NCBI GenBank assembly: GCA_938042245.1
Contig: CALIRO010000002.1
Location: 206,939 to 270,938 of the forward strand
Source: an uncultured Thermoguttaceae bacterium
Lineage (GTDB): Bacteria; Planctomycetota; Planctomycetia; Pirellulales; Thermoguttaceae
Length of the DNA: 64,000 nucleotides
Direction of reading: 5' to 3'
Below the pieces are notes generated by a model. The model did not search any database. It was not told the DNA's origin and was given only the letters and a program-made list of their open reading frames with translations. The position numbers and the translations under genes were made by a program. Below, piece after piece: positions 1 to 9,587 of this stretch; the stretch's first letter is position 1; every line of letters starts with the position of its first letter.

Positions 1-164
1 AAACAAAAGAAGAAATGGTACACGTCGAAGAAAGGTTTTCTTTGAAAACCTGAGCCAGAGTCTCAACTCGCCGGAAGCCGTCTGGCTAGCGATTGCCATG
101 CGATACAAGAAATCTTTCCCCGATGGGGTTGGCCTGGGACGGGCTGCCTTTGCGGTTCCGGGAT
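1..164. other. Left edge, no supported gene
   Basis: No start codon with a ribosome site and no recognisable protein end is seen. One plus-strand frame is open from base 2 past this region, but its translation is unlike any family I know and it runs antisense into the Rrf2 gene, so it is not called. Confidence 0.4.
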
Positions 165-599
165 TTAGATGTAATACATCTGATGGTCGTAGGCTTTGGC
201 CTTTTCTAGCAGTTGGGCGAAACTGATTTCCCGGAGCATTCGGCGTTGGACCTGGCTGAGCTGGTTCCAAACATCTTGTAAGGCTTTGACGGCTGGGGAA
301 TCTGGCCAAGCGACCGGCAGCGTATCTTGCTCGGGAGGACTACCTTCGATCACTTCGATCACTTCGCCCACAGAGAGCTGCTCGGGTGGGCGAAGTAACC
401 GATAGCCGCCTGCGGCCCCCCGAGTACTGTCCACCAACCCAGCTCCTTTCAGTTGCAGCAAGATCTGCACCAAAAACTGAGAGGAGACCCGGTGCCGAGC
501 AGCAATTTCTCGAACCCGGATCGGCTCCCCAGCTCCATATCGGGAGGCTAACTCCAGCACCGCCAGACATGCATACTCTGTTTTGGCCGAAATTTTCAT
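165..599 (-). CDS. Rrf2 family transcriptional regulator
   Basis: This is a 144-residue DNA-binding regulator of the Rrf2/IscR/NsrR family. The N-terminal winged helix-turn-helix begins MKISAKTEYA and contains the typical RVREIAARHRVSSQFLVQ recognition segment followed by the GYRL wing. IscR and NsrR carry three cysteines between the wing and the dimer helix that bind an iron-sulfur cluster; the corresponding stretch here (around residues 88-105) has none, so it probably does not sense through such a cluster. The ATG at 599 is preferred over a GTG nine bases upstream because a GGGGTGGAG purine run precedes it. It stands alone, 700 bases from hslU, and its target genes cannot be read from the window. 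Confidence 0.88.
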   Translation of the reverse strand: MKISAKTEYACLAVLELASRYGAGEPIRVREIAARHRVSSQFLVQILLQLKGAGLVDSTRGAAGGYRLLRPPEQLSVGEVIEVIEGSPPEQDTLPVAWPDSPAVKALQDVWNQLSQVQRRMLREISFAQLLEKAKAYDHQMYYI

Positions 600-608
600 G
601 GACTCCAC

Positions 609-1310
609 CCCACTTCTAAAAATCCCTTCTTCGTTCCTTGATAGCCTAGATGGCCCACCCGATGGCTATAAGAACCCGGAGAATTCCTCCTTACGCCTGG
701 GTGAAAAAGTACTTGGCCCTCCCTGTCTAAAATCTGTGAACTTGAAGGAATATTTTTGATTTTACCTTCTTTTTCTTAATTTTACCACCTTGATCACCTG
801 AGTGTCGGCGTGGTTGGACAGAATGGCCAAGGTAAGCTCCTTTGGCCGAGCTAGTGCCCTCCTCTTTTCAGACCAAGCACACAAAGAACCGGAAGAGAAA
901 GGAAAAAGAAAGAATTTCGGAAACTCTGCAAAATCCTGAACATTACGTGAACTTTATGAACATTTAATCCATTCCTTTGCCTGTCGGTTTCCATTGCTGG
1001 GCACTATATAGGGAGTCTCATGTTGGCAGTGCCGCTATAGGTTGGGGCAATTGACGGAAGTCCTGAAATAGTGTAAAAATATATCCTTTGAATGATTCAG
1101 AGGTTCTTTTTTATGTTGGTGTTCGGAGTGTTCTTTGCATGAAAACTTTCTCCAGAGGCGTTTGGAGGGGGAGTTTCCCCCAAGAAGGAAGGCGAAGATT
1201 GTTTCTTTCTTTGGGCTCTTGGTGTTCTTTGCGGGAGCACTCCTTGGGAGCATTCGAAGGAGTGGACTGAGAGCTAGAATAGTTAGCTTTTGAGTGTAAC
1301 GGGAGGTTCC
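609..1310. other. Intergenic region with one MITE-like element
   Basis: About 700 bases without a credible gene. The stretch 720-790 is AT-rich and may hold the Rrf2 promoter on the minus strand. Bases 919-1106 are a copy of the dispersed 190-bp element. The remainder shows nothing recognisable. Confidence 0.6.
919..1106 (-). mobile_element. MITE-like 190-bp element, copy 1
   Basis: This copy starts with GGAAACTCTGCAAAATCC and ends with GATTCAGAGGTTC, giving imperfect terminal inverted repeats. It aligns along its whole length with the elements at 12943, 20727, 24547 and (degenerate) 22417, including shared internal words such as GGCAGTGCC, ACTATATA and TAGTGTAAAAATAT. It has no coding capacity. 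The orientation is opposite to the copies at 12943 and 24547. Confidence 0.75.
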
Positions 1311-2648
1311 TTAGAGGATAAATTTGCTCATATCTTCATCTTCGGCGATTTGTTGGAGGCGTTGGCGGACATAAGCGGCGTTGATCCGCACTAAGCCCAT
1401 CTTCATGTCTGGGGCCTCGAAGCTTACTTCTTCCAAAAGGCGTTCCATGACCGTATAAAGCCGACGGGCGCCGATATTTTGAGTGGTTTGGTTTACGCGG
1501 TAGGCGTACTCGGCCACGGTGTCGATGGCGTCTTCTTCAAAGACCAGTTCCACGCCTTCGGTGCGGAGCAATTCGGTGTATTGGCGGGTGAGAGAGTTTT
1601 GGGGTTCGGTGAGGATGCGTTTGAGGTCTTCTTTAGAGAGGTCTTTTAGTTCGACTCGGATGGGAAAACGTCCCTGGAGTTCGGGCATCAGTTCGCTTGG
1701 TTTGGAGCGGTGGAAGGCCCCGGCAGCGATGAACAAAATATGATCAGTACGCACGTATCCATATCGGGTTTGCACCGTGGTGCCTTCGACGATGGGCAGC
1801 AGGTCCCGCTGTACGCCTTGGCGCGATACATCGATGCCGTGGGTGGTTTCCGGGGCTACGATTTTATCGATCTCGTCGATGAAGATGATGCCCAAGTTTT
1901 CGGCCAGTTCGATGGCTTTGGCATGCACTTTTTCCTGGTCGATCAGGGCGTCGCATTCTTGTTCGAAGAGGAAGCGGCGGGCCTCAGCGACGGTCATTTC
2001 CCGGCGAGTGGTCTGTTTGGGCAGGAGTTTTTCGAACATGGCCTGCAGATCCAGGTCCATTTGTTCCATGCCCATGCTCGTGAACATCATCGGGACGGCT
2101 TTTTTCTGGACGGTGATTTCCACCCGGTGGTTTTCCAGTTCGCCGGCTTGGAGCATTTTGCGGATTTTTTCCCGATTGCGTTCATAGCGAGAGGCAGACC
2201 GTGGGCTATACTCGCTGGTATCCAGATCGATCGGGGCTGGAAGTAAAAGGTCGATCAGGCGTTGTTCGACCCGTTGGCGGGCTTCTTGTTCGACGTTGGC
2301 GCGTTCTTGTTCTTTGACCAAAGCCACTGCATTATCGACCAGTTCCCGGACCATGCTTTCCACATCGCGGCCCACATAGCCGACTTCCGTGTATTTGGTG
2401 GCTTCGACTTTGACGAACGGTGCGCCGGTCAGCTTGGCCAATCGGCGGGCGATTTCCGTTTTCCCCACCCCAGTCGGACCGATCATCATGATGTTTTTTG
2501 GGGCCACTTCGGCCCGCAGTTCTGGTGGTAGTTGCTGGCGCCGCCAGCGGTTGCGGATGGCGATAGCCACGGCCCGTTTGGCCTCCTGTTGGCCGACAAT
2601 ATACCGATCCAATTCCTGGACGATTTCTCGGGGGGTTAGGTTTCGCAC
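1311..2648 (-). CDS. hslU: HslU ATPase subunit of the HslUV protease
   Basis: HslU (ClpY) is the AAA+ unfoldase that feeds substrates to the HslV peptidase in the cytoplasm. The 445-residue protein has the usual length. Visible are the Walker A GPTGVGKT (57-64), the gating-type motif GYVGRD (90-95), a variable I-domain (about 105-245), Walker B IIFIDEID (254-261), the sensor and arginine region GRFPIRVEL (326-334) and the sensor-2 motif GARRL (393-397). The C terminus ends in SKFIL, the tail that docks into HslV pockets. It starts with GTG and overlaps the end of hslV by 13 bases, implying translational coupling. Identification is secure. Confidence 0.97.
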   Translation of the reverse strand: MRNLTPREIVQELDRYIVGQQEAKRAVAIAIRNRWRRQQLPPELRAEVAPKNIMMIGPTGVGKTEIARRLAKLTGAPFVKVEATKYTEVGYVGRDVESMVRELVDNAVALVKEQERANVEQEARQRVEQRLIDLLLPAPIDLDTSEYSPRSASRYERNREKIRKMLQAGELENHRVEITVQKKAVPMMFTSMGMEQMDLDLQAMFEKLLPKQTTRREMTVAEARRFLFEQECDALIDQEKVHAKAIELAENLGIIFIDEIDKIVAPETTHGIDVSRQGVQRDLLPIVEGTTVQTRYGYVRTDHILFIAAGAFHRSKPSELMPELQGRFPIRVELKDLSKEDLKRILTEPQNSLTRQYTELLRTEGVELVFEEDAIDTVAEYAYRVNQTTQNIGARRLYTVMERLLEEVSFEAPDMKMGLVRINAAYVRQRLQQIAEDEDMSKFIL

Positions 2649-3178
2649 ACCAGTTCCTCCACCACGAGATGCTTATTGGTATACAGGTCGATGTCGGCGG
2701 CTATTTCCAGCGCAATGCGTACAATCTGGCTGGCCGACAGGTCCGTATGGGCCAACAGTGCCCGGGCAGCGGCCAAGGCGTAACTGCCCCCCGAGCCAAT
2801 CCCTAACAGCCCATCCGAAGGCTGAATGAGATCGCCTGTTCCAGTCAGAAGCAGGGTATGGCGGGCGTCGGCCACGGCCATCATCGCCTCCAGACGCCGA
2901 AGCACTCGGTCGGTACGCCACTGTTTGGCCAGTTCGGTAGCCGCCCGAAGCGTATTGCCCGGATAATCCTTCAGTTTCGCTTCAAAGCATTCGAGCAGGG
3001 CAAAAGCGTCGGCTGCTGCCCCTGCAAAACCCACCAGAACCTTTTCTCCAGCCAGCCGACGAATCTTCACCGCATCGGCTTTCATGATCGTCTGGCCGAT
3101 GGTTACCTGGCCATCGCCCCCCATGGCTACCACCCCACCCCGCCGTACTGTCAGGATCGTCGTCCCATGGCTGTTCAT
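2636..3178 (-). CDS. hslV: HslV peptidase subunit of the HslUV protease
   Basis: HslV (ClpQ) is the proteasome-like threonine peptidase that forms the HslUV protease with HslU. The mature N terminus is expected at the TT of MNSHG-TTIL, so the first Thr becomes the nucleophile after the short propeptide is removed. The following VRRGG, GDGQVT and KIRRL segments and the later GSGGSYA motif fit the family. I chose the ATG at 3178 (180 residues) because it gives the standard short propeptide; an upstream GTG at 3223 would add 15 residues not typical of HslV. The gene precedes and overlaps hslU, forming the operon hslV-hslU. Confidence 0.95.
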   Translation of the reverse strand: MNSHGTTILTVRRGGVVAMGGDGQVTIGQTIMKADAVKIRRLAGEKVLVGFAGAAADAFALLECFEAKLKDYPGNTLRAATELAKQWRTDRVLRRLEAMMAVADARHTLLLTGTGDLIQPSDGLLGIGSGGSYALAAARALLAHTDLSASQIVRIALEIAADIDLYTNKHLVVEELVCET

Positions 3179-3341
3179 CGGATCGATTCCCGTAAAAGCG
3201 ACCGAACAAACAGGATTGCCCACCGCTGGGATTTTCTTCGACCCCCTCCCACGTAAAGAAATCTACCATCCAGAATAAGAAACCTTAATATGGCACAAGC
3301 AGCTCGAAGAAACTAGAGGGGGCAGAGGAGGGGGCCATCCG

Positions 3342-4922
3342 TTATTTTGGGCAGACGGCGGCTTCATAGGTCCGTTGGGAAATGCCTTTGCGGGCATGTT
3401 CCGCGGCGAGTTGGGCCAGACGATCTCCCCAGGCCGTCGGATATTGGCCGGTGATGCAGGCCTGACAGAGATGTTCGGCGGGCAGACCGATGGCCCGGGC
3501 CACCGCTTCCACAGGCAAATACCGAAGCGAATCGGCGCCCAAGGCCTTGGCCATTTCCGCTTGGATTTGTGGCGTCAGCTGCCGGCCCTGTAAAAACGCC
3601 GGGGCAAACAGCTCGCTCAGCGTGGACATATCAATCCCATAGAAGCAAGGGGAAATAATCGGTGGGCAAGCTACTCGCACATGGATTTCCCGCGGCCGGC
3701 CCAAATCCCGCATCCGCTCCAGGAGGGCTTTCATCGTGGTGGCTCGAACAATAGAATCCTCCACCAGAAGAACGCGTTTGCCCTCCAATACTTCTCGAAG
3801 AGGGATATACTTAATCTGGGCTTTGACCATGCGCCGGTCGGGACCTTCGATAAAGGTCCGCCCGGTATACCGGTTTCGGATCAGCCCTTCCACGCAGGGA
3901 ATCCCAAGCCGGTAGGCCATGGCGTCGGCAGCCGCCTTGCTCGTATCCGGCACAGGAACGACCACCGTATGCTCGTCCATAGGCACATCTTCTAGACGAG
4001 CCAATTCTTCCCCCAAGGCCTTCCGAGCTAGATAGACGCTTCGGCCGTCGATGCTACTGGCCACATTGGAAAAATAGATCCACTCAAAAAAGCAATGCGC
4101 CCGCCGCCACGTCTGGGTAAAAGGCAGGATTTCCCATCGGCCGTCGCTAATGACAATCGCATGGCCGGGCAAAAGCGAGTGGATCTGTTCCGGCTGAAAA
4201 CCGAGATTCAGCAGAGCCACGCTTTCGCTGGCAGCGGCAAAAAGCGGACCATCCACCGCATAGGCCAACGGCTTGAACCCCAACGGATCTCGGGCCACCA
4301 CCATCTGCCCCAGCGCGTTCAAAAAAACCAAGCTATACGCCCCATCGACCCGCTCGGCCACCCGACGCATCAACTCAATCAGACTGGGCACTTCGGGCAC
4401 ATGCAGGGCATTACAAAACAGATGCATCAGGATTTCCGTATCCGTCTGGTGAGCCAGATAGCAATCATGATCGGACAGCAGCTCGTCTCGAAGATCGGAG
4501 AAATTGGCTAATTGCCCGTTAAAGGCAAAGCTGAACCATTTGTGCTTTTTAATATGGTGTCGTTCAAACGGCTGGGCAAAGGAGCGGTCTTCCTGGCCAC
4601 AGGTAGCGTAGCGTACATGGCCAATGGCCGCCCGGCCTGCATATTTTTTCATCAGGCTCTCGAACTTCCCCTTATGCGTCATCCGGAAGACTTCGCTCAC
4701 CGTGCCCACATCTTTGTAGGTCTCCAGCAGTTGGCGCCGATGCGGGTTGTAGGTGGTAAAACCGGCCGACAGTTGCCCTCGATTCTGCACGTCCAACAGC
4801 ATCCGCGGCAACAGCCGGGAGATTTCCTCCGGCCCCTCCGGCACACCAATCCGACTTGCGCCCGAACCAGGCAGATAATAAATCGCCGCTATACCACAGG
4901 CTTCATGCAATAGAGTATCCAT
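3342..4922 (-). CDS. purF: Amidophosphoribosyltransferase (PurF-like)
   Basis: PurF makes 5-phosphoribosylamine from PRPP and glutamine, the first step of purine synthesis. The N-terminal glutaminase domain begins [11 protein letters not shown], so Cys9 would be exposed by cleavage of a short propeptide and act as nucleophile. GHVRYATCG and RDPLGFKPL are the other glutaminase signatures. The C-terminal phosphoribosyltransferase domain carries the PRPP loop [13 protein letters not shown]. At 526 residues it is longer than common PurF (about 470-500). Several signatures deviate from the usual GHVRYSTAG, NGNL and RDPxGxRPL, so it could be a PurF paralogue rather than the main enzyme. It lies downstream of no other purine gene here. 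Confidence 0.82.
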   Translation of the reverse strand: MDTLLHEACGIAAIYYLPGSGASRIGVPEGPEEISRLLPRMLLDVQNRGQLSAGFTTYNPHRRQLLETYKDVGTVSEVFRMTHKGKFESLMKKYAGRAAIGHVRYATCGQEDRSFAQPFERHHIKKHKWFSFAFNGQLANFSDLRDELLSDHDCYLAHQTDTEILMHLFCNALHVPEVPSLIELMRRVAERVDGAYSLVFLNALGQMVVARDPLGFKPLAYAVDGPLFAAASESVALLNLGFQPEQIHSLLPGHAIVISDGRWEILPFTQTWRRAHCFFEWIYFSNVASSIDGRSVYLARKALGEELARLEDVPMDEHTVVVPVPDTSKAAADAMAYRLGIPCVEGLIRNRYTGRTFIEGPDRRMVKAQIKYIPLREVLEGKRVLLVEDSIVRATTMKALLERMRDLGRPREIHVRVACPPIISPCFYGIDMSTLSELFAPAFLQGRQLTPQIQAEMAKALGADSLRYLPVEAVARAIGLPAEHLCQACITGQYPTAWGDRLAQLAAEHARKGISQRTYEAAVCPK

Positions 4923-5641
4923 AGGGATAACCTAGAGAACGGTACCACCCGTTTTCTGCCATCGGAGGGGGTTTTCCTGGGCCCTCCATACCTTGAAGAA
5001 CGTTCCGGAGAGCATCTTGGGAACGGCCTTAGCCGTCGGTCGTTTCGCCTCTGCCTTCTGAGGGAAAGGTCAGCCTGCGGAAGCAGGCCGGCTGCGAAAG
5101 CCTCCCTATCCTTGCCGGGCAAGCGGCAGTCCGGTTTCCCGCTCTCTTCAAGCGGAAAGACCGCTCAGGCCGGACCCTGGCCAGATGAGGTGCTGGCTTG
5201 TGGGTTCTTCCGGCCCCCGCCCATGCCCAGTTGCTTGATGGAAAAGGGTCTCTTTCCACACCCTCTAAAAAATATTGTAGGAAATTGCCCGAAGTCTTAC
5301 AATAGCCCACTAAGCGAGCCTCTGCCGAGGGGAAGGCGTCCATATTGTGGGTCTCTGATACCCTTTTGGCAGGGTAAAGCAGCTCCGCCTTTGCCGGAAT
5401 AGACAGCAGCCAGCGCCTTCCGCCGGCGGAAACGCGGTGTTTCTGGTACCACTTCTGCCGAATGTGCAACTCCCCTGCCTTGTCCCAGGAAGGTCCTTTA
5501 TGTTATCAGTCCTGCACAAGCGGCAGTCTAGAAAAAGGAAATCATTGGAAAAAACTGGCTTGCTGCTTTCGCAGGAATGCCTTGGTGGATCATTCGGCTG
5601 AAGTGTTCCTGTTTCTGATTTAAACGGAAGCGAGAAGACTG
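4923..5641. other. Intergenic region with hairpins and repeat fragments
   Basis: About 720 bases with no credible gene. It holds a perfect hairpin at 5073-5088 (GCCTGC-GGAA-GCAGGC), several GC-rich inverted repeats between 5100 and 5170, and at 5450-5512 an inverted copy of a segment also found at 21076-21141. A third fragment of that segment lies at 5588-5606. Confidence 0.55.
5450..5512 (-). repeat. Dispersed repeat R2, copy 1
   Basis: Read on the minus strand, this contains GGCAGGGGAGTTG followed by CATTCGGCAGAAGTG and is preceded by AAGGACCTTCCTGGGA. The plus strand at 21076-21141 carries the same sequence of words with few differences. The shared CATTCGGCTGAAGTGTT also appears alone at 5590-5606. 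Function unknown. Confidence 0.6.
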
Positions 5642-6781
5642 ATGCAAGACTTAGTTCGGCAAGAGATAGCGGCTTTGGCCGGCACGATGGTGGTCAAAGT
5701 GGGCACTCGGGTGATAACGCATTCGGGGGGTCGGCTCAACGAGGAGCGAATTGCCCAGTTGGCCGAGGAAATCCACGAAGTCCTCTCTACGGGCCGAAAG
5801 GTGGCCCTGGTAAGTTCTGGTGCGGTCGGTGCGGGCATGGGCCGACTGGGTCTTACAAGCCGACCCGAAACGCTGGCCCAACTTCAAGCCGTCGCCGCCA
5901 TCGGCCAAAGCCATCTCATCGAAGTCTATGAACGTTCCCTTCGGCCGTTTGGGCATCATGCCGCTCAAATCTTGCTCACCGCCGAGGACATCGACCACCG
6001 CATCCGGTATTTAAATGCTCGGAACACCATTTTGACCCTCTTTGACTACGGGGCCGTTCCCATCATCAACGAAAACGACACCGTTAGCGTGGAAGAATTG
6101 CAGACTACCTTTGGCGACAACGATCGGTTAGCCGCCTTGGTGACCAATTTAATCCAGGCGCCGCTTTTAGTGTTGCTTTCGGATGTTGAAGGGCTTTATG
6201 ACGACGATCCCCGGCAGCCCGGTGCTAAGCTGATCCCCCTGGTCGAACGGTTCGACGAAAGTCTGTTCGATTTGGTTCGGGATAAAACCACCGGGCTGAC
6301 CAAAGGAGGCATGGCCAGTAAACTTCGCGCCGCCCGGATGACCACCGCCGCCGGTGGCAATGTGATCATCGCCAGTGGCCGACAGCCCGGCGCGTTGCGC
6401 AAAATCCTGGCCGGTCAGCCGGTCGGCACCTTGTTCCTGGCCCAGGGACCTCTGATCACCGCCCGAAAGCGATGGATCGGTTTTTCGGCCCAACCCCGTG
6501 GCTCCCTCATCTTGGATCCAGGCGCCTGTGAGGCCATCCGAAATCATGGACGCAGTCTGTTGGCCATTGGCATTCTGGATGTAATGGGCGATTTCGATCG
6601 AGGGGATGTGGTGGCCGTCTGCGATCCGGAAGGCCGAGAATTGGCCCGGGGCCTGACCAACTATAGCTCCCAGGAACTGCAAAAGATCAAAGGGCTGCGC
6701 ACGACTCAGATTGCCCAAGTCCTTGGCCAATGCCCCTATGACGAGGTGATCCATCGGAACAACATGGTGCTGACCGGCTGA
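5642..6781 (+). CDS. proB: Glutamate 5-kinase with PUA domain
   Basis: ProB phosphorylates glutamate in the first step of proline synthesis. The 379-residue protein has an amino-acid kinase domain (about 10-260) with VVKVGTRVIT at the nucleotide-binding start, the SSGAVGAG loop, NENDTVS and GDNDRLAALV, and SDVEGLYDDDPR. A PUA domain follows (about 283-370), as in Escherichia coli ProB. The start is an ATG 8-12 bases after a GAAGCGAGAAG purine stretch. No proA is adjacent. The following signalling operon begins 159 bases later and is probably separate. Confidence 0.95.
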   Translation: MQDLVRQEIAALAGTMVVKVGTRVITHSGGRLNEERIAQLAEEIHEVLSTGRKVALVSSGAVGAGMGRLGLTSRPETLAQLQAVAAIGQSHLIEVYERSLRPFGHHAAQILLTAEDIDHRIRYLNARNTILTLFDYGAVPIINENDTVSVEELQTTFGDNDRLAALVTNLIQAPLLVLLSDVEGLYDDDPRQPGAKLIPLVERFDESLFDLVRDKTTGLTKGGMASKLRAARMTTAAGGNVIIASGRQPGALRKILAGQPVGTLFLAQGPLITARKRWIGFSAQPRGSLILDPGACEAIRNHGRSLLAIGILDVMGDFDRGDVVAVCDPEGRELARGLTNYSSQELQKIKGLRTTQIAQVLGQCPYDEVIHRNNMVLTG

Positions 6782-6940
6782 AGGGTTTCCGGGAGGATGT
6801 GGAGCGGCTGAGGGCTATTCTGCTTTGCCCTCTGCCGCCTATAGGATTGCTTAAGCAGGATAGAGTATAATGAAATCAAGCTGGTCTTTGGGTTTCTTGT
6901 CTGGGTGGGGGCCAGTTGCTCTGTTCTGTGGGGGTAGAGG

Positions 6941-8992
6941 ATGGAAGAGTTATTCAAGGTATTGCACAGCCGGGCGGAAGAACTTCGGGCGGCGTATGAG
7001 CGGCGTCTGCCAGCTTCTGGCCCCCAGCGAGGCCAGATCGCCCCGGCAGAGTTTTCCGGACTTTTGGAAGCGGTAGGCCAGTTAAGCCAGGGCCACCGAG
7101 ACCCCCTAACTAGTTGGCTCTCCGGGTGGACGCAAACTGCCCTTTCGGAAGGGGCCTCCGTTTTCGAGCTCCTATCGGCTCTTGGACTGGTAGAATCCGC
7201 CTGCCGAAGTGTCATTCTTAAAGAAAGCGATCGGAAAAAGACGTTAGCCCTTTTGCTAGGGCAATTAGCCGAGTTAATGGCCCACATCCGCCAAACCGTC
7301 CTCACCGAAAGCCTCAAACCGGGGCTGGTCGGTTGGGAACCTAACCTACCCGGAGCCACGGAGTTAGCGGATCGTTCTCGGCCAGCCGGAGGCGAATCGG
7401 TAGGGGAACGAAGCCGGGCTGCTGGGGGAGAGGTAGCTGCGGAACAGCGTATCTGGGCGGCCCTGGCTGCCTTGGTCGAACAGGAAGAGGCTGCCGTGTG
7501 TCTAGCCGATCAACATGGACGGCCGTTCTATTTCAATCGGGCCGCTCGAGAACTCTTTGGGTTGGAGGAAAAACAGCTTAGTACGGTTCGGCTTTCGCAG
7601 CTTTATAGTGAAGCCTCCTGGGCACAGCTGCGAGATGTGGGAGTGCCCGCAGTAAATCAATTGGGCCGATGGAAAGGCCGGTGCCAGCTTCGCCATTTAG
7701 CCACCGGACAGCTGAAGGAATATGAGACGGTCCTTCGGCTGGTGAAGACGCCGGGGCCGGAGCGCACCAGTTGTTTGGCAATCGTGCACTGGCCGATTAC
7801 GCAACTAGAGCATTTACAAGAGGCCTTGGCCGAGGTGGAGGCCAGAAAACACGCCATCTTGGAGACCTCGTTGGACCCAATCATTACGATTAACGCCGCT
7901 GGGCAGATTACCGAGTTCAACCGAGCGGCCGAGCAAGTGTTCGGATATTCCCGCCATGAGGTGCTCGGGCGCACGCCCTCGGAACTGCTGTTTCCGCCAG
8001 CCGAGACGGCCAGCCAACAGGACCGCATCGAACGCTATCTACGCAGCGGCGAAGGCTCCCAGTTAGGTCGGCGCAGGGAGATTACCGCCCGACGGGCCAA
8101 TGGAGAACTGTTCCCTGCAGAAATGACCATGACGCTCAGCCAGGAGCATGGCGAACCGGTGCTTACGTTTTTCCTCCGGGACATCAGCCAGCGCAAACGA
8201 GCCGAAGAGGAACAAGCCCGTTATGCGGCGGAATTGGAGCGATCGAACAAAGAGTTGGAACAGTTTGCCTACATCGCCTCCCACGACTTGCAGGAACCGC
8301 TGCGAAAGATCCGTACCTTCGGTGATCGGCTTCAGATGAAATGCGCCGGCCAGTTGGATGAGGTGGGACAGGAATGTTTGGCCCGGATGCAGGATGCAGC
8401 GGAGCGGATGCAGCGGCTGATCGACGGCCTGCTGACCCTTTCTCGGGTAACCACCCAAGCCCAGGAGTTTGTGCCGGTGCATCTGGAGGAAGTGGTTCGG
8501 GAGGTGGTGCGGGATTTAGAGGCCCAGATCGAAAAGGTCCATGGCCGGGTGGAAATTGGGCATTTGCCCACGATTCAGGCGGATCCGTTGCAAATGCGGC
8601 AATTGTTCCAGAATCTAATCGGCAATGCGCTCAAGTTCCACCGCCCCGATGAACCGCCTCTGGTGCGGGTCTGGGGCCGATATTTGCGGGACCGGACCCA
8701 ACGGGCGGCCGCTCAACCCGAAACGGAAGAATTCTGCCGAATTGTCGTGGAGGACAATGGCATCGGCTTTGAAGAAAAATATGCTGAACGCATTTTCCAG
8801 ATGTTTCAACGTTTACACCCCAGAGATGTTTATGAGGGGACTGGCGTGGGGCTGGCCATCTGCCGAAAAATTGTACAGCGACACGGCGGCACCATCACCG
8901 CCCAAAGCACACCCGGCAAAGGCTCTACCTTCATCTGTCTGCTGCCAGTCTTCCATCGCCGCAAAAAAGAGAAAGAAAAGGAAATTCCATAA
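6941..8992 (+). CDS. PAS-domain sensor histidine kinase
   Basis: A 683-residue soluble kinase. Residues 1-130 are helical and resemble the RsbRD-type N-terminal sensor domain, although this match is by eye. A PAS domain follows at about 165-270 and a second PAS with PAC at about 297-418. The dimerisation helix reads QFAYIASHDLQEPL with the phospho-acceptor at His448, a form common in phytochrome-like kinases. The ATPase domain (about 545-670) shows the N box QNLIGNALKFH, DNGIGF (605-610) and GTGVGLAI. No membrane segment is present, so it senses a cytoplasmic cue. It is the first gene of an operon with two receiver proteins. Confidence 0.9.
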   Translation: MEELFKVLHSRAEELRAAYERRLPASGPQRGQIAPAEFSGLLEAVGQLSQGHRDPLTSWLSGWTQTALSEGASVFELLSALGLVESACRSVILKESDRKKTLALLLGQLAELMAHIRQTVLTESLKPGLVGWEPNLPGATELADRSRPAGGESVGERSRAAGGEVAAEQRIWAALAALVEQEEAAVCLADQHGRPFYFNRAARELFGLEEKQLSTVRLSQLYSEASWAQLRDVGVPAVNQLGRWKGRCQLRHLATGQLKEYETVLRLVKTPGPERTSCLAIVHWPITQLEHLQEALAEVEARKHAILETSLDPIITINAAGQITEFNRAAEQVFGYSRHEVLGRTPSELLFPPAETASQQDRIERYLRSGEGSQLGRRREITARRANGELFPAEMTMTLSQEHGEPVLTFFLRDISQRKRAEEEQARYAAELERSNKELEQFAYIASHDLQEPLRKIRTFGDRLQMKCAGQLDEVGQECLARMQDAAERMQRLIDGLLTLSRVTTQAQEFVPVHLEEVVREVVRDLEAQIEKVHGRVEIGHLPTIQADPLQMRQLFQNLIGNALKFHRPDEPPLVRVWGRYLRDRTQRAAAQPETEEFCRIVVEDNGIGFEEKYAERIFQMFQRLHPRDVYEGTGVGLAICRKIVQRHGGTITAQSTPGKGSTFICLLPVFHRRKKEKEKEIP

Positions 8993-9080
8993 ATCCCTGC
9001 TCCGGAATGGGAGTCTTGGGCCAATCTTTCGTACCAAAAAGGAAATTTCCTAGAAGCGGTTTACCGGACCGGATCTGAAG

Positions 9081-9587
9081 ATGCTTACGAACATGCCGGT
9101 TGGTTCAGAGCCCATGGGGGCGATCCCACAGACCACCAGCTCGGGCGGCCGTCAAAGCTTCTTCCTTTTGGTGGCCGACGACGATCCGGAGGACTGCTTG
9201 TTCATCCAGGAGGCCATTCGAGAAAACGGATTCTCTCCCGAACTGCATTTTGTCCATGATGGGGAGGAGTTGTTGGAATATTTATCCCGCTCTGGCCGAG
9301 ACGGCCAACCAACGCAAAGGCCAGATTTATTGCTTCTCGACTTAAACATGCCGAAACTGGATGGCCGAGAAGCCCTCCGGCGGATCAAAACCGATCTGCG
9401 GTGGCGCAGCTTACCTGTGGTGGTGTTGACGACCTCCGGTGAGGAAAACGATGTGCAGACCTGTTACCAGCTTGGAGCGGCTTCGTTTGTGTGCAAACCG
9501 GCCAGTTATCGAGGTTGGCTGGAAACCCTGGGAGATCTATGTCGGTATTGGTTTGAGCGAGTCAGGCTTCTCAGCCCGGAAAAATGA
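9081..9587 (+). CDS. Single-domain response regulator (Rcp1 type)
   Basis: A 168-residue stand-alone receiver. The acidic pocket is D33-D35, the phospho-acceptor is D87 in LLLLDLNMPKLDG, and the switch residues T117 and K139 (CKP) are present. The extended loop after beta-3 and the NMPKLDG signature are typical of Rcp1-like receivers, which usually partner phytochrome-type kinases like the one just upstream. It has no output domain, so it should act by protein contact or as a phosphate shuttle. Its TGA overlaps the start of the next gene (ATGATG), indicating coupling. Confidence 0.92.
   Translation: MLTNMPVGSEPMGAIPQTTSSGGRQSFFLLVADDDPEDCLFIQEAIRENGFSPELHFVHDGEELLEYLSRSGRDGQPTQRPDLLLLDLNMPKLDGREALRRIKTDLRWRSLPVVVLTTSGEENDVQTCYQLGAASFVCKPASYRGWLETLGDLCRYWFERVRLLSPEK

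Noticed and set aside
2..200. 3' end of a plus-strand gene at the left edge
   Set aside because: The open frame continues antisense into the Rrf2 gene and its translation has no recognisable ending or motif.
5029..5469. Minus-strand 146-residue frame in the region before proB
   Set aside because: It spans repeat fragments and hairpins, and the protein has no domain pattern.
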